NCBI GenBank assembly: GCA_022574185.1
Contig: JACZSM010000019.1
Coordinates: 1 to 41,799 of the forward strand
From: Pseudomonadota bacterium
Lineage (GTDB): Bacteria; Pseudomonadota; Gammaproteobacteria; Steroidobacterales; Woeseiaceae
Direction: 5' to 3'
Length of the DNA: 41,799 nucleotides
Shown: piece by piece, positions 34,789 through 41,799 of the stretch
Layout: every line of letters begins with the position of its first letter
Numbering within the stretch: the stretch's first letter is position 1
Notes under the pieces: model-generated
Database searches by the model: none
Told to the model about the DNA's origin: nothing
What the model saw: only the letters and a program-made list of their open reading frames with translations
Program-made: the position numbers and the translations under genes

Positions 34789-34892
34789 CCGCGAGATTTA
34801 TCTCCCTCATATCTCGATCCCGCTTGACGGGAGCTCGCTATGCTGCGCTTTACTTCGGTCGACAAACATCCCGGCTAGAGGGCGCTATCTTG
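34771..34892. repeat. 21-bp perfect inverted repeat spanning the ends of two convergent genes
   Basis: The arms 34771-34791 (CAAGATAGCGCCCTCTAGCC and one G) and 34872-34892 are exact inverse copies separated by 80 bp. The left arm is the 3' end of the PPOX gene. The right arm supplies the ogt stop codon and nearby bases. A decayed REP-like segment (34812-34838, sharing TCTCGATCCCGCTTGAC with copy 6) lies between the arms. Confidence 0.75.
34812..34838 (-). repeat. REP-like element, copy 8 (degenerate)
   Basis: ATCTCGATCCCGCTTGACGG followed by GAGCTCG matches the inner part of copies 1 and 6; the outer GCGGGCGAT and GTAG head are mostly lost. Confidence 0.45.
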
Positions 34893-35376
34893 TACCCATG
34901 AAATTGCGGCTCTCCGCTTCGAGCCGCAGTAACGCCGCCTTTATGTCGAGGCCGCCGCCGAAGCCCGTCAGGTCCCCGCCGCTGCCGATGACACGATGGC
35001 AGGGAACGATGATTGGAATCGGATTGCGGCCATTGGCTGCACCGACGGCGCGTACGGCCTTGGGATTGCCAATACGCGCGGCGATGTCACCGTAAGATGC
35101 CGTCTCTCCGTACGGTATCCGCTGCAGCTCCTCGAGCACGAGCAATTGAAAATCCGTACCTGACAGCCGCAACGGTAATTCGAATTCGGTGCGCTGCCCG
35201 TCGAAGTACTCGAGTAATTGTTTGCGGGCCGCCGTAAACGGCTCTTCATTATAAATCCAGTCGGGATCCGGATCGCGTCGCCTCGACCCTTCGGGAAAAC
35301 CGATGAGGCTCAATGCCCGGTCATCGCCCGCCAATAGCAAATCGCCAATGGGTGTTGTCAGGTAACAGTAATACAT
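34885..35376 (-). CDS. ogt: Methylated-DNA-protein-cysteine methyltransferase
   Basis: 163 aa. It transfers alkyl groups from O6-alkylguanine to its own cysteine. Active-site PCHRVIG with the acceptor Cys about residue 126, preceded by the DNA-binding helix region PYGETASYGDIAARIGNPKAVRAVGAANGRNPIPII. The N-terminal half is the usual Ogt domain (MYYCYLTTPIGDLLLAGDDRALSLIGF). It starts 3 bp after the stop codon of the alkA-type gene, so they form one repair operon. The last codons are part of the inverted repeat at 34771-34892. Confidence 0.93.
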   Translation of the reverse strand: MYYCYLTTPIGDLLLAGDDRALSLIGFPEGSRRRDPDPDWIYNEEPFTAARKQLLEYFDGQRTEFELPLRLSGTDFQLLVLEELQRIPYGETASYGDIAARIGNPKAVRAVGAANGRNPIPIIVPCHRVIGSGGDLTGFGGGLDIKAALLRLEAESRNFMGTR

Positions 35377-35379
35377 GTC

Positions 35380-36843
35380 CTATCCTCCCGAGCTCGGCAA
35401 CGAATTCCATAACAACATTGCCGCATAAGCGCGCCAGGGCCGCCATGCCTCGGCTCGAGGCCGCAACTCTTCAGCACTGACATCCAACGCCTTGAGCAGG
35501 CCAAGGTCTGACGCGGGAAACGCGTCGGGATTTTTCAACGCTCGCATCGCCACGTATTGAGCCGTCCAGTCGCCGATGCCAGAAATCGACATCAACGTAC
35601 GGCACAATTGATCTGGGTCCTGAAAATCGTCGAAATTTATTTCGCCGCTTACGACCGCTTGCGCCACACGCCGAATCGTCTCCGCACGCTTGCCAACCAG
35701 ACCGATGCCATTGAAGCGTGCCCGCGACAGCTTTTTCGCCGTTGGGAACAACCTGTCGAGGTGCAGAGTGTCAGCAAGACCATGCAAAGACCCGGGAAGC
35801 TCGACAGCCTCGCCATATCGATCCGCAATACGACCTGCCAGCGTCGTAGCCGCCTTGACCGAAACCTGTTGCCCGAGAATTGCCCGGACCGTCAATTCAA
35901 AGCCGTCCCAAGCGCCCGGTACCCGAATTCCGGGTCGTGCGCGCAATAGTTTGCGAATCAACTCATCAGCTCTTAGTGCTTGCGCAATATCGGCGACTGG
36001 CGCATCGACATCGAACATTTCGCGAACACGTTGCACGAGTCGAAGCAGACCCCTGGTCCCGACCCCATGCAGGGATAGGCGCAGACTGTCGCTACTGTGG
36101 TCTGGTCGACATTCGATAACGCCGGGCTGTGCGTCGACCATGACGGTGCGAAAGTAACTATCAGCTGTCACTTGTTCGACAGCTGGTGTCGCTCGACGCG
36201 ACAAGAAATCACACATCGCGGCCCAATTGAACGGTTTGCGCCATGGCAGACGCACTGTCAACGTGCCACCAGTGTCGACAGCGTGGTCGCTACAGCGTCG
36301 CAGATCACGTGGCGACCGACCGTAGGTGTTCTTGAACGCATCATTGAAGCGACGAGTACTGCCGTAACCAGCCGCTGTCGCAACAGAGCTCATGGGCAAG
36401 ATAGTCTGATCGATGAGTCGTTTGGCAAAATGCAGCCGCTGTGTGTGGGCAACGGCAAGCGGCGACGCCCCCAGATGCCTGGCAAAAAGTCGACACAGAT
36501 GACGGCTCGTGACGCCCAGCCGATCAGCGAGTTGCTCAATAGAGCCTGCATCGAGCGCGCCGCCTGCAATCAGACGCAATCCGCGGCGAACCGTCGTTGA
36601 CGTGCCATTCCAGGCCGGCGTGCCCGGTGCGCACTCCGGCCGGCAACGCAGGCAGGGCCGAAATCCGGCTTCCGCGGCTGCAGCGGCACTCTCATAGAAA
36701 GAAACATTTTGTGGCTTCGGCGGCACGGCCGAACATATCGGCCGACAATAGATGCCCGTCGTTTTGACGCCAATAAAAAACTGGCCATCGAATCGCGCAT
36801 CTCGTGACAGGCGCGCGCGCTCGTATATGTCGGTGCGTTGCAT
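35380..36843 (-). CDS. alkA: Ada/AlkA-type protein: methylphosphotriester-sensing domain, AraC helix-turn-helix and DNA-3-methyladenine glycosylase
   Basis: 487 aa with three modules. Residues 1-75: the Ada zinc domain with Cys33, Cys37, Cys64 and Cys67 (GIYCRPIC...CLRC), where Cys33 would accept a methyl group from phosphotriesters. Residues 90-185: an AraC-type helix-turn-helix (ADRLGVTSRHLCRLFARHLGASP...AAGYGSTRRFNDAFKNTYGRSP). Residues 195-487: AlkA N-terminal domain and HhH-GPD glycosylase (RAILGQQVSVKAATTLAGRI, ISGIGDWTAQYVAMRALKNPDAFPASDLGLLKAL) with catalytic Asp about 446. This fusion of sensor, activator and glycosylase is known in proteobacteria and actinobacteria. Upstream of ogt, it likely controls and performs alkylation repair. 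Confidence 0.93.
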   Translation of the reverse strand: MQRTDIYERARLSRDARFDGQFFIGVKTTGIYCRPICSAVPPKPQNVSFYESAAAAAEAGFRPCLRCRPECAPGTPAWNGTSTTVRRGLRLIAGGALDAGSIEQLADRLGVTSRHLCRLFARHLGASPLAVAHTQRLHFAKRLIDQTILPMSSVATAAGYGSTRRFNDAFKNTYGRSPRDLRRCSDHAVDTGGTLTVRLPWRKPFNWAAMCDFLSRRATPAVEQVTADSYFRTVMVDAQPGVIECRPDHSSDSLRLSLHGVGTRGLLRLVQRVREMFDVDAPVADIAQALRADELIRKLLRARPGIRVPGAWDGFELTVRAILGQQVSVKAATTLAGRIADRYGEAVELPGSLHGLADTLHLDRLFPTAKKLSRARFNGIGLVGKRAETIRRVAQAVVSGEINFDDFQDPDQLCRTLMSISGIGDWTAQYVAMRALKNPDAFPASDLGLLKALDVSAEELRPRAEAWRPWRAYAAMLLWNSLPSSGG

Positions 36844-36905
36844 GGGGCCATTGTACGCCGCAACTCAACCCGAACTAGCCAGAATCGGACTTGTACTTGC
36901 GCCCC

Positions 36906-36942
36906 GTAGGAGCCCGATGGAATCGCCCGCATGGCGGGCGAT
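36906..36942 (+). repeat. REP-like element, copy 9
   Basis: Canonical head GTAGGAGCCCG at 36906 followed by ATCGCCCGC-ATGGCGGGCGAT: the best-preserved head of the family with a perfect terminal palindrome. It ends 3 bp before the stop codon of the aldehyde dehydrogenase gene (TAA at 36945-36947). Confidence 0.7.
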
Positions 36943-36944
36943 TC

Positions 36945-38402
36945 TTACTTGTCGATGCCACCGATGCACATGTATTTGATCTCGAGGTAATCATCGAGTC
37001 CGTACTTCGATCCTTCGCGACCCTGCCCCGATTCCTTGACGCCACCGAACGGTGCCATCTCGTTCGAGATGAGGCCTTCGTTGATGCCGACAATACCGTA
37101 CTCGAGCGCCTCGGCAACTCGCCAGATCCTGCCGATATCACGAGAATAGAAATAGGCGGCAAGCCCAAACTCGGTGTCATTGGCCATGGCAATGGCCTCT
37201 TCTTCAGTCTTGAACCGGAACAGTGGCGCCACCGGGCCGAAGATCTCCTCACGAAACACGCGCATGTCATCGTTCACTTCCGTCAGGACCGTGGGTTCGA
37301 TGAAACGGGTACCGAGATCGGAACGACCTCCACCTATTGCGATTTTGGCTCCTTTCGCGACGGCGTCCTCAACAAACCCGATAACGTCGTTGGCGGCCTT
37401 CTCGTTGATCAATGGACCGATCGTTACTGCCTCGTCGATCCCCTGCCCAAGCTTCAGGCCAGCCGTGGCCTCCTCGAAACGCGCGGCGAAATCTTCGTAA
37501 ATACCATCTTGAACCAGGAATCGGTTCGCGCATACACAGGTCTGCCCCGCATTACGAAATTTGCAGATCATTGCGCCTTTGATGGCCTCGTCGAGGTCCG
37601 CATCGTCGAAGACAATGAATGGCGCATTGCCGCCAAGCTCCATCGACATACGCTTCACAGTGCCCGCGCACTGTTCAATGAGCATCTTGCCAACCGCCGT
37701 CGAACCCGTGAATGTGAGCTTCCGGACGATCGGGTTGGACGTCATCTCCGCACCGATCTCCTGTGTGATTCCGGCAACGATGTTGATGACGCCGGCAGGT
37801 ACGCCGGCGCGCTCCGCGAGTTCGACGATAGCGAATGCCGACAGCGGAGTTTCACTTGCTGGCTTGCAGACCACTGTGCATCCGGCCGCGAGAGCAGGCG
37901 CTATCTTGCGCGACAGCATTGCATTCGGAAAATTCCACGGCGTGATGCAGGCGACGACGCCAACGGGCTGCTTGATTACAACAATTCGCTTGTCGTTGCT
38001 CGGGTGCGGAATTGTGTCGCCGTAAATTCGTTTGGCCTCTTCGGCAAACCACTCTATGTAATTTGCGCCGTACGCGATTTCGCCCATCGACTCGGCAAGC
38101 GGCTTACCTTGCTCAGCCGTTAAAATCTGCGCCAGGTCTTCCTGCGCCGCCATCATCAGCGTAAACCATCGGCGCAATACTGCGGCCCTCTCCTTGGCCG
38201 TTTTCTGCCGCCAGCTTACAAGTGCGCGTTCTGCGGCGCTGATCGCCCGATGCGTCTCGGCCGTGCCGCACTTCGCGATCTGGGCAATCGTTTTACCCGT
38301 CGCCGGATCTATGACCGCAAGAGTTTCGCCACTATCGGCATCGATCCACTGCCCATCGACGTAGGCTTGAGTCCTTAAAAGGCCCTGGTCTGAGATCTGC
38401 AT
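36945..38402 (-). CDS. gabD: Succinate-semialdehyde dehydrogenase-type aldehyde dehydrogenase
   Basis: 485 aa (E. coli GabD 482). Class I ALDH: cofactor region [58 protein letters not shown], Glu in [42 protein letters not shown] with the catalytic Cys in GQTC, and the C-terminal [39 protein letters not shown]. The C-terminal [42 protein letters not shown] is the GabD pattern. It oxidises succinic semialdehyde to succinate. It has a good AGGAG ribosome-binding site 8 nt before the ATG. Confidence 0.92.
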   Translation of the reverse strand: [485 protein letters not shown]

Positions 38403-38524
38403 GTTGTACAGCTCCTGTCATGCTATTACTCCAACACTCAGTGCAGGAGGGTGGAAAATGGCGAGGTGCCCCGGGGCGGTCCTCGCCTGGCCGACGCTTC
38501 GTCGTCGGTACGTAACCGCGCTTT
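38403..38524. other. Gap with two hairpins between the secreted-protein gene and gabD
   Basis: GGCGAGG/CCTCGCC (38460-38487, inner GCCCC/GGGGC) and CCGACG/CGTCGG (38491-38508) are two adjacent GC-rich hairpins just beyond the 3' end of the 38525 gene, without a clear T-tract. They could end that transcript or protect its 3' end. Confidence 0.45.
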
Positions 38525-39598
38525 CTACCTCAGGCCGGTCTCAACTTCAAATAACTCTTCGAGCAGCCTGTGCCACTCCGCATATTTCTGATCGACCCAG
38601 CCCTGAAGTTCGGCGACACGAGCCTCCATTGCAACAACTTTCGGGCCGATTTCATTATTGAACGCCACCGCCAAAGTTTCCTGTTCCTGCGCAGTAATTC
38701 TATTCCACTTGTAGTTGTCGTAGCGGTTCTTCATCGCCTCATAACTGCCGCGCGGAGCACTTGATTGCGTATCTTGCGCTCGCCTCACATCCTCCACCTG
38801 GTACTCAATGACCTGGCGACGGTACTCACGCCACAAATTGTAAGTCGACGCGATTTCCTCGTGGAGTTCCTGAAATTTCGCATCCACGGCATCCGTGATT
38901 ACATACTCGATACGGCGCAATCGGTCGATTCGACCCAACATCGGATCGTTGCGAGCGGGCAGACGAATTATCGTGAATGTGCCATCGGCTGCTTCATGCA
39001 GGTAATCACCAAAGGCAGACGGTGCCAGCTGATTCGCATAGCGCAGCAAAGAAATCTCAACAATGTCTGTCAGTTCTTTTTTGCTTAGCTGCGCCCGCGC
39101 TGCCTGTAGAGCTGCCGCAATTTCAAAAAAGAGTTCTTGATTATCCACCGTAGCGGCGAATGCCCTGTCGAGCCACACCCGTCCGTTTGCGTCGACAGCT
39201 CGAATCTTGAGTTCCAGGACTTCCCCATCAGATTGGATAATCTCTCCGGTCAGGAGTAACTCCGCCGCAACATCGTGCTGTGGCACGACTCGCACAGCGC
39301 CCCATGCTTTCGTCCCGGCCAGCGTTTCGCGCAACACGAAGGGCAAAAACATCGCCTCGATCTCGCGTATTCGTGGAAACACTTGCTGCTCGCGGTGCGA
39401 CCGCGGATCTGCAGGCACGCCAGGATCGAAGACCGCGATGGACACATTGAGCGCTGCAACATCATGCGCGTCCTCCGCAAGTATCGGCTTGGTCTCGGCG
39501 GGAAATGGCCCCGCTACAGCGAGTTGCGGCAGCATACCCATCAACAAAAAGACCGTCTGCGCCACCAGCATCCGAGACCTGACTACTTGCAGCGTCAC
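38525..39598 (-). CDS. Secreted protein of unknown function
   Basis: 357 aa from a GTG at 39596-39598, which overlaps the stop of the upstream lipoprotein gene by 4 bp (GTGA) and has GGGAGAG about 9 nt upstream; ATG 39571 is the alternative. A signal peptide follows (RMLVAQTVFLLMGMLPQLAVA). The mature protein has a beta-rich first half (ELLLTGEIIQSDGEVLELKIRAVDANGRVWLDRAF) and an alpha-helical, charged second half from about 220 (WREYRRQVIEYQVEDVRRAQ, NNEIGPKVVAMEARVAELQGWVDQKYAEWHRLLEELFEVETGLR), probably coiled coil. I do not recognise the family. Translational coupling to the lipoprotein suggests a joint envelope role. Confidence 0.78.
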   Translation of the reverse strand: MTLQVVRSRMLVAQTVFLLMGMLPQLAVAGPFPAETKPILAEDAHDVAALNVSIAVFDPGVPADPRSHREQQVFPRIREIEAMFLPFVLRETLAGTKAWGAVRVVPQHDVAAELLLTGEIIQSDGEVLELKIRAVDANGRVWLDRAFAATVDNQELFFEIAAALQAARAQLSKKELTDIVEISLLRYANQLAPSAFGDYLHEAADGTFTIIRLPARNDPMLGRIDRLRRIEYVITDAVDAKFQELHEEIASTYNLWREYRRQVIEYQVEDVRRAQDTQSSAPRGSYEAMKNRYDNYKWNRITAQEQETLAVAFNNEIGPKVVAMEARVAELQGWVDQKYAEWHRLLEELFEVETGLR

Positions 39599-40275
39599 AG
39601 TACGAGCTCTCCCGTGCTGCACACGCGCTTCATGCTGAAAGTCTCGATGCAATTGAACTCAGAGGGCATTCGCTCAAATTTTGAGTAAAAGCGCCTAAGG
39701 GTAAACGGCACTCGCGACGTACTGGACGACACGGTCGTCACCACACGCAGTTGCTGACCGTTTTGAGAAACCGTGAATCGGTGCGTGACTTGCAGGCCAT
39801 CGGGCAGCAGCAGATTTGACACGAGCTGCTCACCGTCCCAGCCACATATTTCAGTGCCATAGTCATTCTGCGTGGCCTTTGCAACGCCGCCGTAGAATGC
39901 ACACAGCATGGCAAAGTCATCCTTCCTCTCGATGCTGATTTCGTGCTCATTCTGTGAAATTGTCAGAACGTCGGGACGCGTGATCAATTCCGCCAGGCGT
40001 GCAAGCGCGAGTAACGAAGACATTTCTTGCGGCGACGGCATCACAACGCCAGGGGCCCTGGGGTTTCGCTGGTCCGGTGATGTGCGGACCAGCTTGTTAT
40101 ACGCCACGCGAAGCACGGCGTTTACGTCATCGTCACGCGTATAGTTGCGTTCCCACGAGCCACCGAGATCGGCCGGCATGGCACCTTCGTAGCGCCTCAT
40201 CTCATCGCGTATCACAGGCTGTTGCGAACAGGCTGAAATTAACAACAGGACGAGCAGGCTCCGCATTCGCGACAT
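39595..40275 (-). CDS. Lipoprotein of unknown function
   Basis: 226 aa from ATG 40273-40275 (MSRMRSLLVLLLISACSQQ), which gives a standard type II signal with lipobox LISAC. The frame is open 44 codons further up without signal features. The mature part has GGSWERNYTRDDDVNAVLRVAYNKLVRTSP and, later, LTISQNEHEISIERKDDFAMLCAFYGG and RVVTTVSSSTSRVPFTLRRFYSKFE, like proteins that measure or shield envelope components. I cannot name the family. It is coupled to the secreted-protein gene by a 4-bp stop/start overlap. Confidence 0.8.
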   Translation of the reverse strand: MSRMRSLLVLLLISACSQQPVIRDEMRRYEGAMPADLGGSWERNYTRDDDVNAVLRVAYNKLVRTSPDQRNPRAPGVVMPSPQEMSSLLALARLAELITRPDVLTISQNEHEISIERKDDFAMLCAFYGGVAKATQNDYGTEICGWDGEQLVSNLLLPDGLQVTHRFTVSQNGQQLRVVTTVSSSTSRVPFTLRRFYSKFERMPSEFNCIETFSMKRVCSTGELVL

Positions 40276-40443
40276 CGGTATCGTGTGCCTCAGAAACAGC
40301 GACTTAATTTGACTGATTGTCGCATTATTGCCAGAGAAATTTTCGAGGCCAAGCTGGAACGATAGTTCTACGGAAAGTGCTCGGAGTTTCCGAACATGAC
40401 AAATCAACGCCCCTGAACAGGAGCGCTAAGTTGTTGAAATATT
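40276..40443. other. Gap between the lipoprotein gene and the tRNA-Thr fragment
   Basis: No gene seen. A small imperfect inverted repeat (CGCCCCTG/CAGGAGCG near 40409-40426) lies just beyond the tRNA 3' end and may be what remains of the tRNA terminator. Confidence 0.35.
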
Positions 40444-40488
40444 TGGTGCCGGCACCAAGAGTCGAACTCGGGACCTACTGATTACAAA
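40444..40488 (-). other. 3' half of tRNA-Thr (UGU): probable attachment site of an integrated element
   Basis: On the minus strand it reads TTTGTAA (anticodon loop with TGT), TCAGT (3' anticodon stem), AGGTC (variable loop), CCGAG-TTCGACT-CTTGG (T arm), TGCCGGC (acceptor), A and CCA. The match to tRNA-Thr(UGU) stops at the 5' side of the anticodon loop, after which the sequence is unrelated. This is the usual crossover point of tRNA-targeting tyrosine integrases. The intact gene, if present, should be outside the window to the right. Confidence 0.78.
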
Positions 40489-40634
40489 CTATTTGCGCAA
40501 GTATCAGAGCGAATCGAGACGAATCAGAGCAGATCATCAATTGCGCTATGACTGGCGTCCACGGTCGGAGAACCGCGATCTGCGAGCCGCGCTGCGCTTA
40601 GTGTTGTGATTTTTTTCTGACGCTTTTCGACTGA
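40489..40634. other. Unassigned sequence inside the junction
   Basis: About 146 bp between the tRNA fragment and the first recognisable codons of the TPR remnant. It has short repeats of GAATC (GAGCGAATCGAGACGAATC) and no gene. Confidence 0.3.
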
Positions 40635-41581
40635 GAATCGCATTGCGATAGTTATGCGGCACTTCTACAAAAAGGACGCCTTGCTGACGCTGTTAAATCC
40701 TTTGAACACCTGCTAAACAGCGAGCAAAGCAATCGAGAAGCGCTGTATTACCTTGCTGTCTCTCACCGAAAAAATAACAACAACGACAAGGCGTTCGCGA
40801 CACTGGAGCAGTTAGAGTCACTGCATCCCCGTTATGGTCGAGCCTTCCAGGAAAAGGGCCACAACTACCTCTCTATAAACCAGCCGGCAGAGGCCCTGAC
40901 CGCCCTTGAACAGGCCGTTGATTTAAATCCCGCATTTGCCTGCCTAGTTGGAAGGCGCTGGCCTCCTTATACGAGCGCTCTGGAAATACGGAAGCAAGCA
41001 AGCCGCTCAGCATGTTGCGTGGCTATCGAGCTTGCCTGCGCAATTGCTCACCGTCACGAGCTTGATTCACGAAAACAAACTGTTTAAGGCTGAACAACTG
41101 TGTCGGGACTTCCTGCTAAAACATCCTCACCATATCGAGGCCATGCGCTTATTGGCCGAATTGGGCATGAAACTGCAAATACTGGATGATGCCGAGTACC
41201 TGTTGGAAAGCTGCGTTGAATTCAGTCCGAATCACCAGCGGGCAAGACTCGACTATGTCCAAGTATTGCACAAACGTCAAAAATTCAAGAAGGCGCTGGA
41301 ACAAGCGGAGATACTACACGCCAACCACCCGGAAAATTTGAGCTTTGAGATTACCTTGGCCACAGAAAAACAGGCAGTCGGCGATTTTGACGATGCGCTC
41401 AAAATCTATGACAACTTGCTAAAACGCGAACAACCAATGCCCTCCATACATTCGGCACGTGGTCACGCTTTGAAAACAATCGGCAGAACAGAGGATGCCG
41501 TTGCCTCCTATCGAGCAGCGTATGCAGCTAAACAGGATTTTGGTGATGCGTTTTGGAGTCTTGCTAACTTAAAGACAGAGG
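40635..41581 (+). pseudogene. TPR-sulfotransferase remnant, frameshifted and truncated
   Basis: Three successive frames carry one protein. Frame from 40635: ALLQKGRLADAVKSFEHLL ... EALYYLAVSHRKNNNNDKAFATLEQLE ... ALTALEQAVDLNPAF. Then from about 40940: LPSWKALASLYERSGNTEAS. Then from about 40996: KQAAQHVAWLSSLPAQLLTVTSLIHENKLFKAEQLCRDFLLKHPHHIEAMRLLAELGMKL ... GHALKTIGRTEDAVASYRAAYAAKQDFGDAFWSLANLKT. These are the TPR repeats that precede the sulfotransferase domain in TPR-containing sulfotransferases of marine proteobacteria. There is no start codon at the 5' end, two frameshifts are present (about 40938 and 40995), and the catalytic half is missing because the insertion sequence begins at about 41582. 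Confidence 0.72.
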
Positions 41582-41799
41582 TGGCCCCGGAAAATCGGAC
41601 AGCGTTATAAGTGGAATCCAAGCCTGGTATGAGCCATGTTAATGGCAATAAAATCAGGAGGCAATCATGCCCAGAAGACCGCGCCGGAATCACACCCCGG
41701 TATTCAAATCCAAAGTCGCATTGGCGGCCATCAAGGGCGACAAGACGGTTGCCGAGCTGGCGCAGCAGTTCGATGTTCACCCCAACCAGATTACGCAGT
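41582..41799 (+). mobile_element. Left end of an IS3-type insertion sequence (cut by the window edge)
   Basis: The left terminus is probably TGGCCCCGGAAAATCGGACA (from 41582), which has the TG start and the CCGGAAAATCGGACAG look of IS3-family ends and follows directly on the broken TPR gene. The right end is outside the window, so the exact boundary and target duplication cannot be checked. Confidence 0.6.
41667..41799 (+). CDS. IS3-family transposase OrfA (partial)
   Basis: 44 codons to the window edge: MPRRPRRNHTPVFKSKVALA then AIKGDKTVAELAQQFDVHPNQITQ. FKxKVALxAxKGxKTxxELAxxFxVHPxQI is the helix-turn-helix start of IS3-family OrfA. A perfect AGGAGG ribosome-binding site lies 5 nt upstream (41656-41661). 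The reading frame continues beyond the window. Confidence 0.88.
   Translation, partial: MPRRPRRNHTPVFKSKVALAAIKGDKTVAELAQQFDVHPNQITQ

Noticed and set aside
36891..38123. 410-codon open frame on the plus strand opposite the aldehyde dehydrogenase gene
   Set aside because: Antisense shadow of a clear ALDH; composition is not protein-like.
40444..40560. A functional tRNA-Thr
   Set aside because: The 5' half (acceptor, D arm, 5' anticodon stem) is missing, so only a fragment is present.

Overview
The window comes from a gammaproteobacterium of moderate GC content. The evidence is the gene set and order: tRNA-Tyr/Gly/Thr-tuf, a complete S10-spc-alpha ribosomal cluster ending in rpoA-rplQ, cmoA-cmoB, slyX, uup and a long form of pepQ. 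The TPR-sulfotransferase remnant at the right end and a DASS-type carrier resemble what is seen in marine lineages such as Woeseiales, but the sequence alone does not settle the order.

Left flank (1-11981). Housekeeping and small-molecule genes on both strands: a secreted lipase fused to a cyclophilin domain, slyX, uup, two VOC proteins, upp, a truncated GNAT acetyltransferase, a DUF3291-like protein, trpS, gamma-glutamyltransferase, pepQ, an SDR and a small acidic protein that appears to start at ATT.

Centre (11981-28332, all on the minus strand). Read 5'->3' on the minus strand: promoter, tRNA-Tyr, tRNA-Gly, tRNA-Thr, tuf, rpsJ, a 580-nt gap with a strong internal promoter and a structured leader, then rplC through rplQ, closed by an intrinsic terminator at 11872-11901. 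The tRNA-tuf segment that usually leads to secE/nusG is joined directly to rpsJ. This is what recombination between two tuf copies would leave. Three REP-like elements and several other intercistronic hairpins lie inside the cluster.

Right flank (28392-40443). A VanY-like carboxypeptidase; the cmoA-cmoB wobble-uridine modification pair; a GbsR/MarR-type regulator with a near-perfect 36-bp palindrome over its promoter; a cupin lipoprotein; a hairpin-dense 350-nt intergenic region; a DASS carrier followed closely by a flavin-binding PPOX protein; an Ada/AlkA-type glycosylase and ogt (alkylation repair operon); a succinate-semialdehyde-type dehydrogenase; and a coupled lipoprotein/secreted-protein pair.

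Right edge (40444-41799). A 45-bp 3' half of tRNA-Thr(UGU), cut exactly at the anticodon loop, marks a probable integration junction. Beyond it lie a frameshifted TPR-sulfotransferase pseudogene and the left end of an IS3-type insertion sequence that runs off the window.

Across the window three families of short dispersed hairpins recur: a GTAGGAGCCCGC/GCGGGCGAT REP-like family (nine copies or relics), a pair with the GCGTAGCG loop and covarying stems, and a pair built on the stop codons of upp and rplQ. No rRNA operon, CRISPR array or complete mobile element was seen.
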